From the NCBI RefSeq assembly GCF_000422545.1, contig NZ_AULZ01000013.1, positions 80,388 to 144,387 on the forward strand: a stretch of 64,000 nt of DNA, written 5' to 3'. Shown piece by piece: positions 47,135-57,285 of this stretch. Position 1 is the first letter of the stretch. Each line of letters starts with the position of its first letter. Source of the stretch: Desulfocurvibacter africanus subsp. africanus DSM 2603. GTDB taxonomy: Bacteria > Desulfobacterota > Desulfovibrionia > Desulfovibrionales > Desulfovibrionaceae. The notes beneath the pieces are model-generated. The model was not told where the DNA came from and searched no databases. It worked only from the letters and a program-made list of their open reading frames with translations. The translations under genes and the position numbers were made by a program.

Positions 47135-48127
47135 ATGAACGATCCTATCGCCAAGCGTGACTGGCTGGCCCTGGCCAAGGAAGTCCTGGATATCGAGATC
47201 GAGGGGCTGTCGCAGGTCCGGGACGGCCTGGACGAGAGTTTTGCCCTGGCCGTGGAGATGCTGGCGGCCTGCCATGGCCGAGTCATCGTCTCGGGTCTGG
47301 GCAAGTCCGGCCTCGTGGGCCGCAAGATCGCGGCCACCATGTCCAGCACGGGCACGGCCGCCGCGTTTCTGCATCCGGTTGAAGGCGCGCACGGCGACCT
47401 GGGCATGATCCGTCCCGGCGACGTAGTGCTGGCCTTGTCCAACTCCGGCGAGACCGACGAACTAAACGCCATTGTGCCCAGCCTGAAGGCCATGGGCGCA
47501 CAGGTCGTGGCCATCACCGGCAACCGCGACTCCACACTGGGACGGCTGGCCGATGTGGTCGTGCAGGCCAAGGTTGCGCGCGAGGCCTGCCCCCTGAATC
47601 TGGCTCCCACTGCAAGCACCACGGCAACTCTGGCCGTGGGCGATGCCTTGGCCGTGTGTCTGCTGCAATGCAAGCCCTTTACCGAGGCGGATTTTCGCAT
47701 GTGCCATCCCGGCGGCGCGCTGGGGCAACGCCTGTCCCGCAAGGTCGGCGACATGATGCACACGCGCAACCTGCCCGTGGTGGGCGCAGGCTCGGACCTG
47801 GGCGCGGCAATGGCCGAACTCAACCGCGGCCGGCTGGGCATGGTGGCAGTGGTGGACCGCCAGGGGCGTTTGCAGGGTATTTTCGTGGACGGCGACGTGC
47901 GCCGTCTGGCCATGAGCAATGGTCTGGACATGCATCGTGCCGTGGCCGAAGTCATGGTCAAATCGCCCAAGACTTTGCGCCCTGAAGGCAAGGCAGCCGA
48001 AGCCATGGACATCATGGAAGCACACCAGATCACCGTGCTGCCCGTGGTGGACGACACCGGAGTGCTGCTAGGCATGCTCCACCTGCACGACCTGCTGGGC
48101 AAGGGCCGGCTCAGGTTCGCGACTTAG
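47135..48127 (+). CDS. kdsD: Arabinose-5-phosphate isomerase
   Basis: KpsF/GutQ-type isomerase (330 residues) converting ribulose-5-phosphate to arabinose-5-phosphate, the precursor of Kdo. The N-terminal SIS domain contains RVIVSGLGKSGLVGRKIAATMSSTGT, then FLHPVEGAHGDLGMI and ALSNSGETDELN. Two CBS domains follow (about residues 205-330; VGDMMHTRNLPVVG and VMVKSPKTLRPEGKAAEAMDIMEAHQITVLPVVDD). Start after GAGACTGTTTAGGC is weakly supported. Its TAG stop is the first triplet of repeat A copy 4. It supplies substrate to the kdsB/waaA branch about 28 kb away. Confidence 0.93.
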   Translation: MNDPIAKRDWLALAKEVLDIEIEGLSQVRDGLDESFALAVEMLAACHGRVIVSGLGKSGLVGRKIAATMSSTGTAAAFLHPVEGAHGDLGMIRPGDVVLALSNSGETDELNAIVPSLKAMGAQVVAITGNRDSTLGRLADVVVQAKVAREACPLNLAPTASTTATLAVGDALAVCLLQCKPFTEADFRMCHPGGALGQRLSRKVGDMMHTRNLPVVGAGSDLGAAMAELNRGRLGMVAVVDRQGRLQGIFVDGDVRRLAMSNGLDMHRAVAEVMVKSPKTLRPEGKAAEAMDIMEAHQITVLPVVDDTGVLLGMLHLHDLLGKGRLRFAT

Positions 48128-48251
48128 AGCATTTTGCTTTTGAAAATGCTCTGCAAGCCATGCGTCGGCATGGCTTGCCGCTAGCTTCGGCGTAGGCGCA
48201 ATTCACTTGCGCCGTCAACGCCGGAGCGGGCGTCTTAAGAGGAATCTGCTC
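48125..48251 (+). repeat. Repeat family A, copy 4
   Basis: Opens with TTAGAGCATTTTGC; the TAG is the stop codon of kdsD. It is of the GGCGCAA/TTGCGCC subtype and ends with GCGTCTTAAGAGGAATCTGCTC. Confidence 0.88.
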
Positions 48252-48523
48252 AAGATCCTCTGACACAAGAATCGGGAAGGGCATTGGCTCACCGGCAATT
48301 CCCGCGAGGATCATCTTTCAGCTAGAGGTCAATTGAGCCTAGCTGCGCCTATCCCACCTCTGCTTGACTGAAGGTCCGAGGCCCATGCCCATTGGGCTGA
48401 AGGCCGAGTTGTCCGACTTTGCTTTGAAGAATCCACCAGGAAAAAGTGCTCGCGCCTACTTGGAACACTCTCGCTATCGAGACGCGTTCTCGTCCGTCGC
48501 ACGAGCCGTCAGGGCTCTCCGCC

Positions 48524-48653
48524 TTAGAGCATTTTGCTTTTGAAAATGCTCTGCAAGCCATGCGTCGGCATGGCTTGCCGCCGCGTAGGCGTAGGCGCAA
48601 TTCACTTGCGCCGTCAATGCCGGAGCGGGCGTCTTAAAAGCAATCTGCTCTAG
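48524..48653 (+). repeat. Repeat family A, copy 5
   Basis: Same orientation as copy 4, 273 bp downstream, with the three family hairpins intact; it ends GCGTCTTAAAAGCAATCTGCTC. The intervening 48252-48523 shows no gene. Confidence 0.88.
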
Positions 48654-49269
48654 TTCTTATTTCCTCTGATGCTATTGCCAGACAGCACACCAATCATGCC
48701 TGCTCATTTGCAAAACGGTGTCGTTCAGACGGAGCAGTCATGCCGCGCGGTCCTGCCAACTTCTGATCCGGGTTTTGCCGCGTTATGTGGTACCCAGCCT
48801 TGAACGTTCCCGTCAGCCAAGCACATAGCTCCAAGTCTGGACCGTAAAATAGCCTGAACGCCCAGCCTTGCGGTGTTTCCTTGACTCAGGACACCATGCG
48901 TCTGATGTGGCCATGCGATGGCGTGCCCGTATTGCATGCGCGGCCTGGTTGACTGCACTGGCTCCTGCGCGGTTACGGCCGAAGCTCCCCGGCGTGACCA
49001 ATCCACATGGCTCGACGTGGTATGACTATGGCAGCCCTGCAGGAGATGTCTAGTTGTCAGTAGAGACGGTCATGCGTTCGAAAATCGTCAGCGAAACGAG
49101 ATTGAGCTCAAGTAACCAGTAACGCGACTGTCGAGGCTGTATTGTAAATGCATGCGGAATTTGAACGGGCTGAGGCTTACTAAGCTAGTAGCAGCGCAAT
49201 GGTAAAAAAGTCTTTGACACGTAGTTGAACCATGGTAGGTGATGGCGAAATACAACGGAGGCTGCCTTA
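48654..49269. other. Gene-free stretch before mucR
   Basis: About 600 bp without a supported gene, RNA or mobile element. It is visibly less GC-rich than the surrounding genes, and the only open frames are short and unlike known proteins. Confidence 0.5.
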
Positions 49270-49677
49270 ATGGATGAGTACCTGAAGGAAGCATTGGAGA
49301 TAGTCAAAGCACAGGCGAGCGTGAGAAACATGACCGAGGAAGAGATCACTTCCATGGTCATGAAGCTAGCAGAAGGCATCAGGAACGTTGGCGATGGTTT
49401 CATGGAAACTGAAGGCAACGGTAATGGCGAACCTCAGGAGGCAGTCACGGATCCCAAGAAGGCCGTGCGCGATAAGTCCATCACATGCCTCGAATGCGGC
49501 TGCTCTTTTAAGACGTTGACTAAGCGGCATTTGATCAAATACGGGCTGACACCTGATGAATATCGAGACAAGTGGGGCTACCCGCATAACATGCCGCTGG
49601 TATGTAAGAGCCTGCAGCGTGAACGTCGCAAGAAGATGAAGGAAATGCGGTTGTGGGAGAGGCGTGCCAAGAAGTAG
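49270..49677 (+). CDS. MucR/Ros-family zinc-finger transcriptional regulator
   Basis: A 135-residue protein of the MucR/Ros family. The zinc-finger and flanking helix are diagnostic: CLECGCSFKTLTKRHLIKYGLTPDEYRDKWGYPHNMPLVCKSLQRERRKKMKEM (about 74-128). Family members bind AT-rich or T-rich DNA and silence exopolysaccharide, virulence or motility genes. The N-terminal half has a predicted helical oligomerisation segment. The gene is isolated: no neighbour within 500 bp upstream, and a weak hairpin (GGAAGCC/GGCTTCC at 49689-49708) downstream. Confidence 0.9.
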   Translation: MDEYLKEALEIVKAQASVRNMTEEEITSMVMKLAEGIRNVGDGFMETEGNGNGEPQEAVTDPKKAVRDKSITCLECGCSFKTLTKRHLIKYGLTPDEYRDKWGYPHNMPLVCKSLQRERRKKMKEMRLWERRAKK

Positions 49678-49956
49678 CCGCGCAAGAAGGAAGCCGTGAA
49701 TGGCTTCCCCTTGGGTCCCTGGGGTGTCGTTCGACTGGATGTAGCCCTGGTTGACGCGTTGAGCGCGCATTGGATGCGCCTGGGCAGTTTTTTGAAAAGT
49801 CTGCCCTTTGTCTTTCCAACTCCATAGTAATCGAACAAAGCCTAAGTATTACTCTGAATGGTCTTCATTTTCATGTGGGCAGGCTTTCCTGGCCCGCATG
49901 GTCGTTTTCCCTTGCTGGTTAGGGTGCGGGATGGCGTGAGTTGTGTTCATGTCGAT

Positions 49957-52617
49957 TCAGATGTCGAGGAACTCCCGGATTTTTTGCATATCCAGGCTTG
50001 CGCGTACTGTAGCAGCCAATCTGTCCAAAGCAGGTTCGATGTCGTAGCGCGTGTCGGAGCTGGTCAGCGGCGGCAGGCCCTTGCGTCCGCGCAAGTCGTT
50101 CAGGAAGGCGCGCCGGAATCCGTCAGCGTCGAACACCCCGTGCAGATACGTCCCCCAGACCAAACCATCTCCACGCCCCAGCCCAAGCACTGTTCCATCC
50201 GTTGCCGTGATGGCCGGGACGCATCCGCCGTCGCCTGCCTCGGTGCGGCCGTGGTGGATCTCGTAGCCGCGCACTGCTTGGCGGCTGGACACATGCGTGC
50301 CGTTGACCTGGGTCAGGATCTTGTTCGCCAGCAGTTCCGTGCGCAGCGGCAGCAATCCAAGCCCTGCTTCCACGGCGCCTGCTTCGCGCTCCAGGCCAAG
50401 CGGGTCGCGCACCTCGGTCCCGAGCATCTGGTATCCACCGCATAGGCCTACGATGACGCTTCTGCCGGCCAGAGCCCGAACGGCTTCGGCCAGGCCGTTG
50501 GCGCGCAGGAAGGCCAAATCCCCCGGCGTGTTCTTGCTGCCGGGCAGGATGATGGCGTCTGGTCTGCCTAACATATCAGGGGTCCGTACCAGCCGTACGG
50601 CCACGTCGGGCTCCAGGCCCAGGGCGTCCAGGTCCGTGAAGTTGGACACGTGCGGCAGGTCGATGACCGCGATATCCAGCTCGCGCGGGCCTTCGGGCGG
50701 ACGCAGGCACTGGCCGGACTTGAAGCTCACCGAGTCCTCCTCGGGCAGGCCATGGTCCTTGATGTACGGCACAACGCCGAGCACGGACCGCCCCGTGGAT
50801 TCGAGCAGCCAGTCGTTGGCCGGAGCCAGCAGCGAGGCGTCGCCCCGGAACTTGTTGAGCACATAGCCCTTGACCAGTCCGCGCTCCCATTCCTCCAGGC
50901 AGTCCATGGTCCCGGCCAGGGAAGCGTAAGCTCCGCCTCGGTCGATGTCCGCAACCAGCAGCACGGCTGCTCCCGCATGGCGGGCCATGGCCATGTTCAC
51001 GATGTCGTGGTGCTTGAGATTGACCTCTGCCGGACTGCCAGCGCCTTCCAGGACCATGATCCCCGCTTCGGCGGACAGGGCGTCATAGGCCTGTCGCGCG
51101 GCCTCCCAGGCCTTGGGTTTGTAGGCCACGTACTGGGCCACACGCATGTTGCCCACGGGCTTGCCCATGACGATGACCTGCGAGCCCGTGTCCGAGCAGG
51201 GCTTGAGCAGCACCGGGTTCATTCGCGCGTCGGGCGGCAGGCGGCAGGCTTGAGCCTGCAGGGCCTGGGCTCGGCCGATCTCGCAGCCTGCGGGCGTGAC
51301 GAAGGAGTTGAGGGACATATTCTGGGCTTTGAACGGAGCGGGCGACAGACCGTCCTGCAGAAAGATGCGGCACAGGGCTGCCACGAGCAAGGACTTGCCC
51401 GCATTGGAGCTGGCGCCCTGGACCATGATGGCCGGTGTGCGGCGCTTGGTCCTGGTTGCATTGACGCCCACGAATCCGGCCAGGGCCTGGATCAGGCGCG
51501 CATTGTCCTCCTCGCTACGCACGGCCACACGGAAATAGCGGCCGTCCAGGCTGGGAAAGGTGTGGCAGCGCCGTATGGCGACCCTGGTCCGCAGGCAATG
51601 CTCAAAGGCGTCCTGCGCGCTCAGGCCGGGCTTGTCCACGCGACAGAGCAGGAAGTTGGCTTCGCCGGGGAAGACCGTCAGGCCGGGCAAAGACGAGAGT
51701 CTGGCAAACAGGGCCTGCCGCAGGGCCGTGGACTTTTCCAGGCTGCGTCGAGCGTAGTCCTCGTCCGTCAGGGCGCGGGTGCCTACGGCCAGGGCCAAGC
51801 TGTTGACCGACCAAGGCGGCAGCCGCTCGCGCAGTTTGGCGGCCAGCTCCGGTTCGGCCATGGCCAGCCCCAGGCGCAGGCCGGGCATGGCATGGAACTT
51901 GGTCAGCGAGAGCAGGGTCAGCACATTGGCCGGCCGGCTTCCTGGGGCTAGGGGGGAAGGGCTAAGAGTGCCTCCGGCGGCCGGGGGAAATGATTTCCCC
52001 CGGCCCCCCTCGGTATTGTCGAGTTCGTGACAATTCCGGGTGAGTCGATCCAGCCCGGCCACGAAGTCCGCGAAGGCTTCGTCCACCAGGAACAGCGAGT
52101 CGGGATGGCGGCCGGCTAGATCGCGCAGCATAGAAGCTTGGAAAGTACGGCCTGTCGGATTATTGGGCTGGCCCATGTAGACCAGGGCCGGGCCGGCAGC
52201 CAGGGAGGCTTCCAAGCGGTTCCAGGGCAGGGCGAAGCCTTCCTCGGCCAGGAGATCCAGGCGCTCCACGGAAAGGCCTTCCAGACGGCAGGCCCGCTCG
52301 TACTCGGCATAGGATGGCACGGGCACGATGGCCCGCTCCAGTCCAGCGATGCGAGGAAGCACGGCCAGGATGTCGCTCGTGCCGTTGCCGCAAACGACTT
52401 CCTCGGGTCGTACCCCGTAACGGTGGCAGGCCGCTTCCACCAGCCCCGAGCAGTCCGGGTCAGGGTAGTGGACCAGGGCCTCCACATGCCTTGAGATGAC
52501 GCCGCGCAGCCACGGCGGCGGTCCCAAAGGATTCATGGAGGCCGAGAAGTCGATGATCTCGGACTGGTCGCAGCCCGCTTGTCGGGCCAGTTCGCGCAGA
52601 TTGCCACCGTGGAGCAT
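49957..52617 (-). CDS. cobD-cobQ: Fused threonine-phosphate decarboxylase / cobyric acid synthase
   Basis: One frame of 886 residues from the ATG at 52617 (an ATG at 52635 is also in frame). Residues ~1-375 are a class I PLP aminotransferase-like Cob[22 protein letters not shown], and the PLP lysine in [14 protein letters not shown] near residue 240, which makes aminopropanol phosphate. Residues ~385-886 are CobQ/Cbi[16 protein letters not shown] (ATP site), [16 protein letters not shown], then the amidotransferase triad with nucleophile Cys in [10 protein letters not shown] near 726 and His in [10 protein letters not shown] repeat B hairpin is encoded in frame near residues 202-216, between the strands before the PLP lysine. 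No split start is evident, so a genuine fusion is likely. Confidence 0.9.
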   Translation of the reverse strand: MLHGGNLRELARQAGCDQSEIIDFSASMNPLGPPPWLRGVISRHVEALVHYPDPDCSGLVEAACHRYGVRPEEVVCGNGTSDILAVLPRIAGLERAIVPVPSYAEYERACRLEGLSVERLDLLAEEGFALPWNRLEASLAAGPALVYMGQPNNPTGRTFQASMLRDLAGRHPDSLFLVDEAFADFVAGLDRLTRNCHELDNTEGGRGKSFPPAAGGTLSPSPLAPGSRPANVLTLLSLTKFHAMPGLRLGLAMAEPELAAKLRERLPPWSVNSLALAVGTRALTDEDYARRSLEKSTALRQALFARLSSLPGLTVFPGEANFLLCRVDKPGLSAQDAFEHCLRTRVAIRRCHTFPSLDGRYFRVAVRSEEDNARLIQALAGFVGVNATRTKRRTPAIMVQGASSNAGKSLLVAALCRIFLQDGLSPAPFKAQNMSLNSFVTPAGCEIGRAQALQAQACRLPPDARMNPVLLKPCSDTGSQVIVMGKPVGNMRVAQYVAYKPKAWEAARQAYDALSAEAGIMVLEGAGSPAEVNLKHHDIVNMAMARHAGAAVLLVADIDRGGAYASLAGTMDCLEEWERGLVKGYVLNKFRGDASLLAPANDWLLESTGRSVLGVVPYIKDHGLPEEDSVSFKSGQCLRPPEGPRELDIAVIDLPHVSNFTDLDALGLEPDVAVRLVRTPDMLGRPDAIILPGSKNTPGDLAFLRANGLAEAVRALAGRSVIVGLCGGYQMLGTEVRDPLGLEREAGAVEAGLGLLPLRTELLANKILTQVNGTHVSSRQAVRGYEIHHGRTEAGDGGCVPAITATDGTVLGLGRGDGLVWGTYLHGVFDADGFRRAFLNDLRGRKGLPPLTSSDTRYDIEPALDRLAATVRASLDMQKIREFLDI
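51970..52010. repeat. Repeat family B, partial copy 4, inside cobD-cobQ
   Basis: The left-end hairpin of the family, GCCTCCGGCGGCCGGGGGAA with partner TTTCCCCCGGCCCCCC. It is in frame within the CobD part and encodes the low-complexity [13 protein letters not shown] on the minus strand. Confidence 0.75.
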
Positions 52618-52731
52618 GGAAGCACCTTCAAGCACAGAGTTATGGCGCTCCTGCTTAGCCTAAAGACGCACGCAGGCCAAGGCGGCAGAGATGGCCATCG
52701 ATCCACGTTAGCACGCAATGCCGGCTGGGTA

Positions 52732-52861
52732 TTAGAGCATTTTGCTTTCGAAAATGCTCTGCAAGCCATGCGTCGGCATGGCTTGCCGCCGCGTAGGCGT
52801 AGGCGGAATGTAATTCCGCCGTCAACGCCGAAGGGAGCGTCTGAAATGCAAAATGCTTTAA
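52732..52861 (+). repeat. Repeat family A, copy 6
   Basis: Complete element from TTAGAGCATTTTGC to GCAAAATGCTTTA, of the GGCGGAAT subtype. The terminal inverted repeats are especially clear here. It lies between the 5' end of cobD-cobQ and the VOC gene. Confidence 0.9.
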
Positions 52862-52877
52862 AATCAAAAGTCGGCGA

Positions 52878-53300
52878 TCAGGGCAGAATGAGATTGCCGC
52901 GCTCGTCCAAGGTGAAGAACGGGTTCCAGGCCACTTCCCAGGGGTGCCCGTCGGGATCGGCGAAGTAGCCCGAATGGCCGCCCCAGAACACGTCCTGCGC
53001 AGGCTTGAGGATGTGTCCGCCGGCAGTTTCGGCCTCCGTCAATACTGCCGCGACTTCGGCCTTGTCGCGTACGTTGTAGGCCAGGGTGATGCCGCCGAAG
53101 GCGCACTCGCCATCGGGCAGCTTCGCATCCTCGGCCAGGGCCTTGCGGCTGTAGAGCGCCAGAGCCATGCCGCCAGCCTGGAAGAAGGTGACGTGTTCGT
53201 TGCTGGCCGCGGACGCTTGCCAGCCGAGCTGTTCGTAGAAGGCTCGACTGCGGGCCAGATCGGATACGCCGAGAGTGATTAAGCTGATGCGCGGCTCCAT
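52878..53300 (-). CDS. VOC-superfamily (glyoxalase/dioxygenase-like) protein
   Basis: A 140-residue vicinal-oxygen-chelate protein with two beta-alpha-beta-beta-beta modules. The N-terminal module is RISLITLGVSDLARSRAFYEQLGWQ; the C-terminal one is FWGGHSGYFADPDGHPWEVAWNP, where the FxDPDGHxxE motif is typical of the family. Whether it is a glyoxalase, a bleomycin-type binding protein or a dioxygenase cannot be said; only one or two of the usual metal ligands are obvious. It is flanked on both sides by repeat A copies. Confidence 0.82.
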   Translation of the reverse strand: MEPRISLITLGVSDLARSRAFYEQLGWQASAASNEHVTFFQAGGMALALYSRKALAEDAKLPDGECAFGGITLAYNVRDKAEVAAVLTEAETAGGHILKPAQDVFWGGHSGYFADPDGHPWEVAWNPFFTLDERGNLILP

Positions 53301-53318
53301 GTTGCCTCCGTTTCGTGT

Positions 53319-53449
53319 TTAGAGCATTTTGCTTTTGAAAATGCTCTGCAAGACATGCGTCGGCATGGCTTGCCGCTAGCTTCGGCGTAGGCGCAATTCA
53401 CTTGCGCCGTCAACGCCGGAGCGGGCGTCATAAAAGCAATCTGCTCTAG
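53319..53449 (+). repeat. Repeat family A, copy 7
   Basis: Complete element of the GGCGCAA subtype, TTAGAGCATTTTGC to CAATCTGCTCTAG, starting about 20 bp from the VOC gene's ATG. Confidence 0.88.
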
Positions 53450-53640
53450 ATTCGGCTTGATATACTCAAAACGCGACTCGGACAATTACCCCAGTGATCA
53501 TGCGCCGCCAGGGATCACCGTCTTTTCGGGGTGGACCCTCTTCGGCATTGTGCGGGCGGTCTGCTTGCCGTAAGAAATGTGTCGAATCCTAAGATTGAGG
53601 TACATAAGCGGCGCATAATGACGAGTAGTGGGAGCACGCC

Positions 53641-54510
53641 ATGCATTGGATAGAAGCTTTCATTATCGAGCGGCTGGCCGATCCGGCCTTCAACCGCATC
53701 TCGCCGGACCTTTCCGATGAGGGCGAACCGGCCTTTGCCGAGCCCCTGGTGGGTTTTGCCCGCGGCGACGATCCCCTATGGGATTTTCTCAAGCAGGACA
53801 TCGGCCCGTTTTTGTGGACGCCGGCCGAGGCTTATGCCCTGGCCTTTCCCCATGATCCGGCCGAACCAAGCGACCTGACGGTCATATCCTGGATTCTGCC
53901 CCAGACGGCGGCTACCCGCGCGGACCACCGCAAGTCCAGCGGCATGCCAAGCCTGCGCTGGAGCAAGGTGCGCCTGCATGGCGAACGGATCAACGAGCGC
54001 TTGCGCGCCGAGGTCGTTCGGGAACTGATCAGCAGGCATCATCCGGCCTGCGCACCGTCGCTTCTGCCCGAGTGGTCGCGCATGGAGTCTCCGAAATACG
54101 GCTTCGCCTCGCGCTGGTCCGAACGGCACGCGGCTCACGTGGCCGGCCTTGGCACCTTCGGCCTGTCGGATGGCCTCATAACGCCCCGGGGCAAGGCCGT
54201 GCGCGTGGGCAGCGTGGTCGCGCGCATCGACATCCCGGCCACAATCAGGCCTTACACGCGGCACAACGAGTGGTGCCTGCATGCGGCCACGGGCAAGTGC
54301 GGGGTGTGCATACGGCGTTGTCCTGCCGGAGCCATCAGCGAAGCCGGGCATGATAAGGTCGCTTGCCACGCATACATCCGAGGGACCACTGAACTCTTTG
54401 TCGAACGCGAACAGCTCGGCGAGCGTGTGAGCAGCTGCGGCCTGTGTCAGGCCAGCGTGCCCTGCGAGGCGGGTATCCCCAAAGCCGCATTGCGTCGGAG
54501 GCCGACATAA
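53641..54510 (+). CDS. QueG-like 4Fe-4S protein
   Basis: A 289-residue protein resembling epoxyqueuosine reductase (QueG) and related corrinoid Fe-S proteins. The middle SRMESPKYGFASRWSERHAAHVAGLGTFGLSDGLITPRGKAVRVGSVV fits the QueG catalytic region. Two [4Fe-4S] sites are visible: CLHAATGKCGVCIRRCP near 212-228 and SSCGLCQASVPCEAGIP near 265-281. Length is shorter than full QueG (which has a C-terminal HEAT-like domain). It may be a QueG paralogue with another substrate. It stands alone between the repeat region and groESL. Confidence 0.7.
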   Translation: MHWIEAFIIERLADPAFNRISPDLSDEGEPAFAEPLVGFARGDDPLWDFLKQDIGPFLWTPAEAYALAFPHDPAEPSDLTVISWILPQTAATRADHRKSSGMPSLRWSKVRLHGERINERLRAEVVRELISRHHPACAPSLLPEWSRMESPKYGFASRWSERHAAHVAGLGTFGLSDGLITPRGKAVRVGSVVARIDIPATIRPYTRHNEWCLHAATGKCGVCIRRCPAGAISEAGHDKVACHAYIRGTTELFVEREQLGERVSSCGLCQASVPCEAGIPKAALRRRPT

Positions 54511-54826
54511 TCCTTTGAGAAAGGCGGCGTTTCTCTGAGGCATACACCTCAAATGCGAGTTGCTCTAAGTTTCACAGAAAGGCTGGCCTCTCGCGGGACC
54601 GGCTTTGCCGATGGTGAGCCGGAGGATGGTATTAAGCCGCAGGCTTTTTTCATGCGCCTCTCGACAGGGCGCCGTGATCGAGTGCTTAACGCACCGCCAC
54701 GCGTCGCACGCTTCCCTCGTGTGCTTGTGGCCGCCAACATACAAACGACTCAGCCAAACGACTCTGCGGCTTTAAAGTCTCGTTCAGCCCACCTATTTTT
54801 TTAAACAAATTTTTTAGCACCTCGCG

Positions 54827-54854
54827 TTGACAACTTGGCAAGTAGTCTTATTGT
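54827..54854 (+). promoter_or_regulatory. Putative sigma70 promoter of groESL
   Basis: TTGACA at 54827-54832 and TATTGT at 54849-54854 with 16-bp spacing, upstream of the CIRCE element. The rest of the 54511-54826 gap shows no gene or RNA I can support. Confidence 0.55.
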
Positions 54855-54916
54855 TCCCACTCGAATCGTGTTGAGGACTTGCTAAAAAAATCCGAAGGGG
54901 TTAAACCCGCTTCGGA

Positions 54917-54943
54917 TTAGCACTCCTCTCGAGAGAGTGCTAA
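54917..54943 (+). promoter_or_regulatory. CIRCE operator (HrcA binding site)
   Basis: Perfect 9-bp inverted repeat TTAGCACTC-N9-GAGTGCTAA, the canonical CIRCE sequence bound by repressor HrcA. It lies 46 bp before the groES ATG and predicts derepression on heat shock. Confidence 0.96.
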
Positions 54944-54989
54944 CAGTCCACCAGAAAAGTCATCTAGAAGTACTCGGAGGTATCGACAC

Positions 54990-55277
54990 ATGAAGCTCAA
55001 ACCCCTGCACGACCGTGTTCTGGTCAAGCGCCTTGAGTCCGAAGAAGTGACCAAGGGCGGCATCATCATCCCCGACTCCGCCAAGGAGAAGCCCATCAAG
55101 GGTGAGGTTATCGCCGTGGGTCCCGGGAAGACCAGCGACAAGGGCGAGAAGATCAAAATGAACGTTGAAAAGGGCAACAAAGTGCTCTTCAACAAGTACG
55201 CCGGTACCGAGATCAAGGTTGACGGCGATGAGTTCCTCGTTATGCGCGAGGACGACATCCTGGCCATCATCGAGTAG
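54990..55277 (+). CDS. groES: Co-chaperonin GroES
   Basis: GroES (95 residues), the lid of the GroEL chamber. The N-terminus [34 protein letters not shown] includes the mobile loop, and VGPGK and the C-terminal [10 protein letters not shown] are conserved. AGTACTCGGAGGTATCGACAC precedes the ATG. It is the first gene of the CIRCE-controlled operon, with groEL 45 bp downstream. Confidence 0.97.
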   Translation: MKLKPLHDRVLVKRLESEEVTKGGIIIPDSAKEKPIKGEVIAVGPGKTSDKGEKIKMNVEKGNKVLFNKYAGTEIKVDGDEFLVMREDDILAIIE

Positions 55278-55322
55278 CGACTGCTTTGAGTAACGAACTG
55301 AATTCGACAAGGAGATTATAGA

Positions 55323-56972
<1,650 letters not shown>

Positions 56973-57002
56973 GCTACCAGCCAACCATCGGCTCATCATT
57001 AG

Positions 57003-57032
57003 AAAGGCCGGTCCCGCAAGGGGCCGGCCTTT
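57003..57032 (+). terminator. Intrinsic terminator of groESL
   Basis: Stem AAAGGCCGG(T)CCC / GGGCCGGCCTTT with a GCAAG loop and one bulged base, followed by TTCGCTTTT. The following 57033-57285 shows no other feature. Confidence 0.75.
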
Positions 57033-57285
57033 CGCTTTTCAAAGCCCTGCCCAATTATCTACCAAAGAGCTCCATTATATCGCCCCGCCGATAGTTCCTT
57101 CCCTCACAATGTGGAATAGGCATTCCGTCCGCAGGTGAACCACCGCTTATGGCCTCGCCGCGAACATCAGTCTTCCACGCCTGGAAAGGTCGAGAGGGCC
57201 GTCGCCACGCAAATTCCGCGGCTACACTCCGGCCACGAGGATAGAGGCATGAGGAACATAGGTCTAATTGCACGAGGAGTCAGTC

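Noticed and set aside
48125..53449. CRISPR array suggested by repeated units
   Set aside because: Units are ~128 bp, spaced irregularly, and lie in different contexts; there are no short direct repeats with uniform spacers and no cas genes.
54553..54804. 83-residue frame before groES
   Set aside because: No ribosome-binding site or recognisable motif; it lies in an ordinary intergenic segment.
57055..57273. 72-residue minus-strand frame between groEL and the SLC13 gene
   Set aside because: No homology or start signal; the stretch looks non-coding.
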